Shown here: piece after piece, positions 8,556 through 15,635 of the stretch
Layout: every line of letters starts with the position of its first letter
How positions within the stretch are numbered: position 1 is the first letter of the stretch
NCBI RefSeq assembly: GCF_024206475.1
Contig: NZ_JAMBPR010000014.1
Location: 1-64,000, forward strand
Direction: 5' to 3'
From: Paraburkholderia sp. CNPSo 3274
GTDB lineage: Bacteria > Pseudomonadota > Gammaproteobacteria > Burkholderiales > Burkholderiaceae
DNA length: 64,000 nucleotides
Notes under the pieces: generated by a model
The model's database searches: none
What the model was told of the DNA's origin: nothing
What the model saw: only the letters and a program-made list of their open reading frames with translations
Translations under genes and position numbers: made by a program

Positions 8556-10130
8556 TCAGAAGGCGACGGAGTGCCGGCGCAGGCGGGAGGCCTGTGATCC
8601 GCGGGTGCCGCCGAAAAAAGTCACCGCGTCGCGGGCGGAAAACGACTCGCCGTCGAACAGGCGGCGCATCATTTCGTCGAACCACATGAGCAGGATCTGG
8701 ACGACTCCCGCTTGCGCTTCGCCTTTGAACAGGTGCATACCGCGCCGCGCCTGCGAATAGACGTTGACGTTCACGATTGCACGAGCCGAGGCGCCGCCCA
8801 TGCCCAAATTGCGTCCGTGCTCAGTGGCGGACCATATTTCCTTGATCAGCACGGCGGTCAGAACGATGCAGCCGTATTCCTGAGGATCGACGGAGGTCAC
8901 TGTGCCGTGAGCATAGGGATTGTCGCCGATCGTGCCGGGTGAAACGCCCTTGAGTCTGGCGATTGCGTTGATATCGACCTCGCGTAGCTTCGCGGTTACG
9001 ATTTTCCTGGAGCCGCAGCGCAGACATTCCTTGATGTCGAGTCCCGCCGGATACTGCCGGTTGCAACTCTCACACAGCAGCACCTCCGGCGCGACGCGAT
9101 AGGCCTGCTGCCAATCGTCGATATATTTCTTCCAGCTTCCTTGCTCCTGATCGTAGTAAGCCTTCTTTGACTCAAGAAACGAATCGTTCTGGAAATAGAG
9201 ATTCGGGTTGGTTTTGACGTAGGCGACGGGGCTCGCTGATCGCACCATATCGTCCTGCCCAGGACTGAAAATGATGGCCTGGCCGAAGTCGATCAGCCGT
9301 AGTTTTCCACCGAACCTCATCAGGTTTTCGCCGTGAATATCCAGGTGCAGCACGCTGACATCCTGCGTCACGTCCACCGTCATGTAATGCCGGGAGAACT
9401 CATACAACTTGCGCAGGTCCTCGAACACACTGATGATGTCCGACATGTTTAGTGTCGTGTAATCGACCGTGCCCTCGCCGAGTTCTAGCAGAACGTATTC
9501 ATCGCGGCCGAGCGTCAGAACGTCCACGCATGTTGTGGTCAGGGCTGCTTCGAAGTACCGCATCAGGTACTGGCTGGTTTTGTCGAGACGATTTCTAGGC
9601 GTGGGGCCGCCATAACCGGTCACGGTATACGAGTCCCTGACAAAGTGTTTGACTGCATACCGTTGCCCGTTTTGCTCTTCACCGAGAAAGACTGCGCCCC
9701 CCATCCCGCCCTTGCCGAGCATACGGACGATGCGGATTCGCTTGCCGGTTTTCGGAAAGACCACGTTGTTGGGATCGAGCTTCGTTGCGTATTCCTGCGC
9801 GTCGTCGGACAGTTTGGGGAACATCGCAGCCGGAAATTGAGCGAGCATGCCCTTGAGAACGGTCCCCGCCTGCAGGACCTTCATCAACTCCCGGGCGACG
9901 ATATCCCCGTTGCGGCGCTCGAATTTTTCGAGGAGCTTCCAGGTCTGCTCCGCGGTTTTGTGAGAGCCGTGCGTGCGCTGGTAAGCGAGCAGGCGCGTCG
10001 TGACGATGTCAAAGCCATGCGCGCGAAATTCGTCGAACTTGCCCGTCACCCTGGCGACCGGTGTGACGGCTCGCTTGCTCGCAGACGTGTTCCAGGCCTG
10101 GTAAATGGATTCTGCTTCACTGCGTCCCAT
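8556..10130 (-). CDS. Atypical protein kinase with a zinc ribbon inserted after the APE motif
   Basis: A 524-residue soluble protein. Residues 1-130 are helical with no recognised family. A kinase core follows: glycine-rich loop LGKGGMGGAVFLG (138-150), lysine of YAVKHF (K161), catalytic loop HLDIHGENL (262-270, with D264 and N269), metal-binding DFG at 281-283, and APE at 347-349. Between APE and the helix-F-like DPQEYG (415-420) sits a four-cysteine ribbon (C353, C356, C369, C372). The catalytic loop has features of both Hanks kinases and aminoglycoside phosphotransferases. The start at 10130 follows GGAGGTGA. The gene lies 42 bases downstream of a secreted hydrolase gene, close to the T6SS spike genes. 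Its target is unknown. Confidence 0.8.
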   Translation of the reverse strand: MGRSEAESIYQAWNTSASKRAVTPVARVTGKFDEFRAHGFDIVTTRLLAYQRTHGSHKTAEQTWKLLEKFERRNGDIVARELMKVLQAGTVLKGMLAQFPAAMFPKLSDDAQEYATKLDPNNVVFPKTGKRIRIVRMLGKGGMGGAVFLGEEQNGQRYAVKHFVRDSYTVTGYGGPTPRNRLDKTSQYLMRYFEAALTTTCVDVLTLGRDEYVLLELGEGTVDYTTLNMSDIISVFEDLRKLYEFSRHYMTVDVTQDVSVLHLDIHGENLMRFGGKLRLIDFGQAIIFSPGQDDMVRSASPVAYVKTNPNLYFQNDSFLESKKAYYDQEQGSWKKYIDDWQQAYRVAPEVLLCESCNRQYPAGLDIKECLRCGSRKIVTAKLREVDINAIARLKGVSPGTIGDNPYAHGTVTSVDPQEYGCIVLTAVLIKEIWSATEHGRNLGMGGASARAIVNVNVYSQARRGMHLFKGEAQAGVVQILLMWFDEMMRRLFDGESFSARDAVTFFGGTRGSQASRLRRHSVAF

Positions 10131-10172
10131 CGTCTTCACCTCCGCTAATCGCGCGCGATACTCGTCTGCCAG

Positions 10173-11756
10173 TCAGAAGTTGCCGAAGAAGCCGCGCGCC
10201 GCGACCATGCAGAACGGCGCGACGATGTCGGCGTGGTAGGCCTGGAGGACGGCAGAAAGGCCGCCATCCGTTGCGCCGGCCTGAACAGCCTGAGTGGCGA
10301 CCGATGCCTTGGCCTGAGCGAAGCCAGCTTTCACAGCAGCAAACGGATCGCTCGCGCCCGGAACGGAATCGACATCGAGCACGCTCGTCAGGCCCGGCGC
10401 GACGTTGGCGTTTTTCCAGTAGGCCTGCTCGATCGCCGCATTGAAAAAGAACACGGTTGGGTCGAGATGGCCGCCACATAGCAGCACGGGCGAGCGCGGC
10501 ACCCAGCTACGCAGATCGTTGCGCTTGAACGCCTGACGCAGCGGCTGAGCCGGACTGGCAGCCGGGGCCATCGCTGCGGTCGGCGAGGGATACGCGCCAT
10601 CCGGGTTGACGATCTGGTCTTCGAGGATGCTCAGACGATAGGCATTACGCACGAGATTCGCTGTGCCGAATCCCAACGCGAATAGCGGCGTTAATTCAGC
10701 GGGCGCCAGGGGCGGGGCAAGAGGCGGCGTCAACGAAGCGAACTGTGGCGCAGGCGGCGTGCTGCTGAAGAGCTGCGTTGCGGGCAGTTTGCCTTCGGCG
10801 AACAACGTATCCATTGACGTGACGCTCGGCAGCAGGTTCTCTATCCCGGGGGCATAGGCCGCCTCGAAAAAGTCGCCTGGCTTGCGATAGATATTGCCGT
10901 ACGCGTGCTGGTAGCTCGTGGTCACCAGCACCGTAAAGATCGTCGAGCCGAGGTCGACCTCGCCCTGGACCAGAGCGTCGGCCATGGCGCCCAGCGCATA
11001 AGGACCCGAGCCGGGCGCGGAAGCCGTGACATTGATGCCGGCCGCCTGCAGCGCGCGGTGTGTGGCGAGCGCCACGTAGCCGCCCTGCGAATACCCGGTG
11101 ACGAACAGCTTGCCGTTCTCACGCGTTTTGTTTGCCGGATCGGGCAACGCCATCGCGAAGCGGGCCGCGCGTAACGAATCGATCACATCGGCGGATTGCT
11201 GGTCGCCGTTCAGATAGGGGTGGTACGGCAAGGGGGAGCCCGCGTAGCCGGCATAGTTGCTTGCCACGACGATATACCCTTGCGCTGCGTAGATCGCCGC
11301 CACGGCAATGCCTTCGCCCGCGCCGTCGCCGTTGGCCGGGTCCGTTTGCGTAATGTCGGCGATGTTGTAGTTGCGGTAGGTCGTGGTTCCGTGCGCGTAC
11401 AGCATGAGGGGGCGCGGCCCCGTACAGGACGCGCCGCCGCCAGGGATCATCAACGCCGCGCTCGACATGGTGGGTTCGCCCGCACCGCCTATCGTGAGGT
11501 AGCGGAAGTACTTGATTTCGATGTCGCAGCGGGGCGTGCCGGCAATCTGCAGCAATTGCTGACCGGTTGCGTTTGTCCCCAGCAGTTTGGTGAAGTCGCC
11601 CGCGCTCAGGCGCAGGCTCGTTCTCTGCTCGACTAGCTGACCGCGGAAAAAGCAGCTCAACCCGCTGCATGTCGAACCCGCCTGCACGATAACGCTGGCA
11701 CTCGACAAAAAGAAAGTCAGAAGTACCCAACCCGTCTTAAGAATCGCTCCTCGCAT
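10173..11756 (-). CDS. Secreted lipase-like alpha/beta hydrolase
   Basis: A 527-residue protein with a Sec signal peptide (MRGAILK, then a hydrophobic run ending near AGS at 26-28). The alpha/beta-hydrolase nucleophile elbow is GYSQGG with serine 223. The likely remaining triad members are D432 in GGHLDP and H508 in AYHADIVAP. An HGT oxyanion motif lies at 122-124. Fungal/actinobacterial secretory lipases and bacterial esterases share this order, so ester or lipid hydrolysis outside the cytoplasm is expected. GGAG precedes the ATG. It starts an apparent two-gene unit with the kinase. Because it has its own signal peptide, it may be unrelated to T6SS export. Confidence 0.82.
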   Translation of the reverse strand: MRGAILKTGWVLLTFFLSSASVIVQAGSTCSGLSCFFRGQLVEQRTSLRLSAGDFTKLLGTNATGQQLLQIAGTPRCDIEIKYFRYLTIGGAGEPTMSSAALMIPGGGASCTGPRPLMLYAHGTTTYRNYNIADITQTDPANGDGAGEGIAVAAIYAAQGYIVVASNYAGYAGSPLPYHPYLNGDQQSADVIDSLRAARFAMALPDPANKTRENGKLFVTGYSQGGYVALATHRALQAAGINVTASAPGSGPYALGAMADALVQGEVDLGSTIFTVLVTTSYQHAYGNIYRKPGDFFEAAYAPGIENLLPSVTSMDTLFAEGKLPATQLFSSTPPAPQFASLTPPLAPPLAPAELTPLFALGFGTANLVRNAYRLSILEDQIVNPDGAYPSPTAAMAPAASPAQPLRQAFKRNDLRSWVPRSPVLLCGGHLDPTVFFFNAAIEQAYWKNANVAPGLTSVLDVDSVPGASDPFAAVKAGFAQAKASVATQAVQAGATDGGLSAVLQAYHADIVAPFCMVAARGFFGNF

Positions 11757-12025
11757 CTCACGCTCCGTTTTTGTTGGTGTTCGGAAAATGGGGCTGCCTT
11801 GCAGAGTCAAACGAGTATAGGTAAACGAAATCGCCGATTGCTACTTGTTGCGGGAACAATTTTCCTATGAAGCGCTCGATGAAGAATGTGCGCCGGTGTT
11901 TTCAGGCTGACTGTGATCCTATGTAATAAAACGTCTATTGTTCATAAAAATAAAAGGCGAATTATGATCCGACGGTCTACTATCTGTTGAGAAATATCAC
12001 AGAGTCAATTACCAGGAGATTGGCA

Positions 12026-12520
12026 ATGCCTCTCGTTTTCTCGAACATCAAAACGGACTGGGACAATGCGGTAGCAGTAGGCGGAATCCTCCCCGCGGCT
12101 GCCACCTACGACGACGCGACAGACGAAGGCGGCACCCTCATTTACTTGCCATTTGAGCTCCAGAACGAGAAATATCACATCACGGTGCCGCTCGCGAGTG
12201 GCGGCGTGGCGAATTCCTGCCACGTAACCGCGGAGCGGCCGAAACCTATTCATCTAGATACCACCAAAGGGAAGAAAGCCGGGACGACATACACCGTGAA
12301 GAACATGCCGACCGCGTATTACGATTTTGTTATTAGCGGCGGCCCTGTACCGAATGTTGTGTTTTCGCATACAAGCAAAGTCGAGATCATCGGAAAGGGG
12401 CCTCAGAAAGTCTTCAGTGCCAGTTTCACGCCCGTTCTGACCAACGCGGTGCAGGACATCATGCGCACCTTTGCGGTACACATGCTCGGTCTGGGATCGG
12501 CGCATGCAACGCCGGGCTAA
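12026..12520 (+). CDS. Unrecognised 164-residue protein beside the T6SS spike genes
   Basis: The start has AGGAGA nine bases upstream. The protein is soluble with alternating beta-type segments (PLVFSNIKTDWDNAV, GGTLIYLPFELQNEKYHITV, NMPTAYYDFVISGGPVP) and a helical end (AVQDIMRTFAVHMLGLG). No signal peptide, membrane helix or cysteine cluster is seen, and I do not recognise a family. It is divergent from the lipase gene and convergent with the PAAR-like gene, inside the accessory segment of the T6SS. Effector, immunity protein or adaptor are all possible. Confidence 0.65.
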   Translation: MPLVFSNIKTDWDNAVAVGGILPAAATYDDATDEGGTLIYLPFELQNEKYHITVPLASGGVANSCHVTAERPKPIHLDTTKGKKAGTTYTVKNMPTAYYDFVISGGPVPNVVFSHTSKVEIIGKGPQKVFSASFTPVLTNAVQDIMRTFAVHMLGLGSAHATPG

Positions 12521-12603
12521 AAAACAGATCGAATCGAAACGATCGTGGACGTGTCGCTTCCCGTCGGCGTCGCGCCGAGTGTCCTGTCGTCGCCGAACAT
12601 ACC

Positions 12604-12999
12604 CTACGGAACAAGCGTAGACACCTGCCCCGGTTGCACCACCTTGATCACACCGCCCCAGATACAAATGAGCGTAGCCTGAGCATCCAGCGCCGGCATG
12701 GCGCCCAGCGTCACGGTTGGTGCACCGCCCGGAATCCACGGCGACGGCGTGGCCGGAACGCAGGGCATGGGCGTGAAAACGCCCAGCGCCGCGGCAGTCG
12801 CTGCGATCACCGTGGGATTCGCCGGGCTCTGGCACAGGGCGAACGGGGTGATATTGGCGATGGGAATCGAGTCGGCAATCGTCGCGGCGGGCACACCGCC
12901 CACGAGCACGCGATTGACGGGGATGACGTTCAGCGTGCCCGGTGCGCCGCCAAAGGAGCATTGCAGTGTGGCGCCGGCGCAGACTTGCGGACTGGTCAT
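12604..12999 (-). CDS. DUF4280 PAAR-like T6SS spike-tip protein
   Basis: A 131-residue protein of the DUF4280/PAAR-like family. PAAR proteins cap the VgrG trimer and carry or recruit effectors. Typical blocks are VCAGATLQCSFGGAPGTL, PVNRVLVGGVPAATIADSIP, FALCQSPANP and LGVFTPMPCVPATPSPW. The conserved cysteines and the closing CIWGGVIKV are present. A strong AGGAGG lies before the ATG at 12999. There is no C-terminal toxin extension. It is the last gene of the leftward T6SS operon, 45 bases after the MORN-repeat gene. Confidence 0.88.
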   Translation of the reverse strand: MTSPQVCAGATLQCSFGGAPGTLNVIPVNRVLVGGVPAATIADSIPIANITPFALCQSPANPTVIAATAAALGVFTPMPCVPATPSPWIPGGAPTVTLGAMPALDAQATLICIWGGVIKVVQPGQVSTLVP

Positions 13000-13044
13000 C
13001 GTGTGCCTCCTGGTGTGTTGCCGTGCCAACGTATCAGGCTGAAA

Positions 13045-13590
13045 TCAGGCCGAAGACGGATTAGCGAGCGATTGCCACCATTGCTTCCAGCGTGGCAGAG
13101 GCTTGCCGTCCGCCGCTATCGGACGGCGGTCGTCGGTATAGCGTTTCGCCGCTTCGAGCGGCTTTCCGGCGTTGAACGGCTGCCGCAGCGCCAGGCAGCC
13201 ATTCGGATGGAAGCGTTGCAGAACGCCATGCAGCTTGCCGTTGCGGTAATGCGCTTCTTCGAGCAGCGTGCCGTCGGCAAGCCAGGTGCGCGAGATGCCA
13301 TGCAGCACGCCGTGCGCGTAGTGCGCCTCGCGCTGAATCTTGCCGTCGGGAAAGTAGAAAAGCGCCTTGCCGTCGAGCTTTCCGTTCGCATACTGCACTT
13401 GCGCCGAGGGATTACCCTCTTGATAGAAATAGGTGGCCGGACCGCTGAGCACGCCATTCGCATAGCGAATCATTGCGACGGGACGTCCTTCCGCCTCGAT
13501 GCGCACGGGGCCGTGCAGCGCGCCGCCCAGCGTCGCGCCTTCAATGCGCGTGTCGTCGCGTTCTATCGTGACCGGTTGAATCGTCTCCAT
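13045..13590 (-). CDS. MORN/YwqK-type repeat protein between VgrG and PAAR genes
   Basis: A 181-residue soluble protein built from about five MORN-type repeats of the form YANGxLxGxxxxFxxxG, for example YANGKLDGKALFYFPDGK and YRNGKLHGVLQRFHPNG. Proteins of this type are often labelled YwqK-family antitoxins. It lies seven bases after vgrG and before the PAAR-like gene. That is where effector adaptors, effectors and immunity proteins usually sit, so one of those roles is likely but cannot be chosen from sequence. Confidence 0.8.
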   Translation of the reverse strand: METIQPVTIERDDTRIEGATLGGALHGPVRIEAEGRPVAMIRYANGVLSGPATYFYQEGNPSAQVQYANGKLDGKALFYFPDGKIQREAHYAHGVLHGISRTWLADGTLLEEAHYRNGKLHGVLQRFHPNGCLALRQPFNAGKPLEAAKRYTDDRRPIAADGKPLPRWKQWWQSLANPSSA

Positions 13591-13597
13591 GCTCGCC

Positions 13598-15586
13598 TCA
13601 GTTGATCTTCACAATGCCGCCCTTGACCACCAGCATGCCGCCTCCGTCCACCGTCTGCTGCACGGCGCCTTTGTTCGTCACGCTCTGCGCCTCGTTCGAA
13701 AGCGTGCCGTCCGACTTGTTGGTCAGCGACGTCCCGGCCTGATTCGTGAGCGACACACCGGCCTGATTCGTGAGCGACGCGTCGCTCTTCGCCGTGAGGT
13801 TGCCCGTGCTCTGCAACGTTAGCGTGCCGCTCACCTTGATGGTGAGGTTGCCGTCCACGGTGAGCGTCATGTTGCCCGTCACTGTCTGATCGAGATTGCC
13901 GCCCACCGTGCGCGTTTCGTTGCTGCCGGCTTTCACGGTGCGTGCGCCTTTGATGTCGACGGTTTCGTCGCCGGTCTTGACCGTCGTGCTGCGGTTGCCC
14001 TGTTCGACCGTGAGGGTATCGTTGCCTTCCTTGATCGTGTGCGCGCGGTCATTCTTGATCGTGCTCGTTTCGTTGTGGTCTATGGTCCACGTGGCGTCGT
14101 TGATCACCTTGGCGTTCAGGTCCTTTTGTGCCTGCAGGAAGATTTCCTCGCTGTCCTGCTTGTCTTCGAAACGCAGTTCGTTGAAGCCGCTGCCGCCTTT
14201 GGAGGTATTTGTCTTGATACCGGACTGCGTCTGGTTGTCGGGCAGCGTATAGGGCGGCAGATTCGCGCCGTTATACACGCTGCCCGTAATGAGCGGCCGG
14301 TCCGGATCGCCGTCGATGAAGGTCACCACCACTTCGTCGCCCACGCGCGGCATGAACTGCATGCCAAAGCGCTTGCTCGCCCAGGGCTGCGCCACGCGAA
14401 TCCAGCACGAACTCTGTTCGTCGTTCTGGCCGTCGCGGTCCCAGTGAAACTGAACCTTCACGCGGCCATACTGATCGGTCCACAATTCCTCGCCGCTCTT
14501 GCCGACCACCGTCGCGGTCTGCGTCGGCATGAAGGGGCGCGGCGTCGTGCGCGCCGGCCGCCAGGTCGTCGCGAACGGAAACGCTTCGAAGCGGTTGCGA
14601 TAGCGGTTGTGATCGGCTTCGTGGATCACGCTGCGCACGACCCATTCGATGTTGGCGTCGCTGGATTCGTGATCGGCGAGCGTAAAGCGGCAGCCCGGCG
14701 CGAGCGCGCGGCAATCGCTTTCGGCAATGAGGATTCGCGTGGGCGCACGCAGCGCGTCCACACGGTGTTTGGAGAGCGTGGAGCCATCGCCGCTGGTGGC
14801 GTAGCGCCCCGGATACTCGTATACGCTGTGTCCGTTCGATGCCGCTTGTGCCTGCGAATAAAGTTGCGCGGTCGGCGTCTCCCACGCGTAGTCGGTATGC
14901 GAGAAGAGGCCGGTGGCCGTCTCTTCGACGACCTCGCAGTGGACAATCTGCGTCGATTCGCGCGCGCCGCTCGTGCCGCCCGTGTAGTGCAGCGTCGCGT
15001 CGCCGGGCAGGGGCGTGAAGGCATCGTTGCTGTCGGCAATGACAAGCGTATGGCTGCCCGTATCGTGGCGGAAGAAATAGAACCAGCCTTCCTCTTCGCA
15101 AAGGCGGCTCACGAACGCGAAGTCGGACTCCGTGTACTGCACGCACCATTCGCGCGTAGCGGCCGCGCCCGTGACCGAGAACGAGTAGTCCGTCAAGCCG
15201 TGCCCGCCGAATATCGCCTGTATGATCTCCTGCGCGTTTTTGCCCTGAAATATGCGGTTGTTTCGTGAGAGCGTGAGCAGCCACAACCATGAACGCAGTT
15301 CCAGCGTGAAGTGGCTGGCGTCTATCGTCGAGGGCAACTGCGCGGCGCGCGTGCACACGGCGTCGATGAGGCGCGGCGACTCGCCCCACGCGAGCGAGAG
15401 CGTTGCATGGTTGCCCGTCATGCCCGAGGGCGCGGGCGGCGGCAATCCGCCATGGGCGTGAAGCGTCAGCGTGGCGGGAGCGTCCAGTGCCTCGCGCGCC
15501 TCGAAGCTGGCGGGAAAGAGCGTGCTGAACGCGTTGCCGGTGAGGCTGATGCGCGCATCGGTATCGGCGGAGATGGGGCGGTTCAT
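13598..15586 (-). CDS. vgrG: Type VI secretion spike protein VgrG (TssI)
   Basis: A 662-residue VgrG. The N-terminal gp27-like part covers about the first 370 residues. A gp5-like OB fold follows, with WTDQYGRVKVQFHWDRDGQN, WASKRFGMQFMPRVGDEVVV and FIDGDPDRPLITGSVYNG. The C-terminal beta-helical needle runs as regular repeats such as SLTNQAGVSLTNQAGTSLTN and ends GGGMLVVKGGIVKIN. No extra catalytic domain follows, so it is a structural rather than evolved VgrG. It forms the piercing trimer on the Hcp tube. Fifty bases separate it from clpV. Confidence 0.95.
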   Translation of the reverse strand: MNRPISADTDARISLTGNAFSTLFPASFEAREALDAPATLTLHAHGGLPPPAPSGMTGNHATLSLAWGESPRLIDAVCTRAAQLPSTIDASHFTLELRSWLWLLTLSRNNRIFQGKNAQEIIQAIFGGHGLTDYSFSVTGAAATREWCVQYTESDFAFVSRLCEEEGWFYFFRHDTGSHTLVIADSNDAFTPLPGDATLHYTGGTSGARESTQIVHCEVVEETATGLFSHTDYAWETPTAQLYSQAQAASNGHSVYEYPGRYATSGDGSTLSKHRVDALRAPTRILIAESDCRALAPGCRFTLADHESSDANIEWVVRSVIHEADHNRYRNRFEAFPFATTWRPARTTPRPFMPTQTATVVGKSGEELWTDQYGRVKVQFHWDRDGQNDEQSSCWIRVAQPWASKRFGMQFMPRVGDEVVVTFIDGDPDRPLITGSVYNGANLPPYTLPDNQTQSGIKTNTSKGGSGFNELRFEDKQDSEEIFLQAQKDLNAKVINDATWTIDHNETSTIKNDRAHTIKEGNDTLTVEQGNRSTTVKTGDETVDIKGARTVKAGSNETRTVGGNLDQTVTGNMTLTVDGNLTIKVSGTLTLQSTGNLTAKSDASLTNQAGVSLTNQAGTSLTNKSDGTLSNEAQSVTNKGAVQQTVDGGGMLVVKGGIVKIN

Positions 15587-15635
15587 CGCGGGGATTATGT
15601 TGAGTTGAATGCGGTGTGGCAGGTCCCATGCATCG

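Noticed and set aside
10173..11756. Calling the lipase a T6SS Tle effector
   Set aside because: It carries a Sec signal peptide and lacks a PAAR, VgrG or Rhs fusion. Export by the general pathway is at least as likely, so only the enzyme class is claimed.
14039..15268. 409-codon open frame antisense to vgrG
   Set aside because: Shadow frame; vgrG is conserved along its full length on the other strand.
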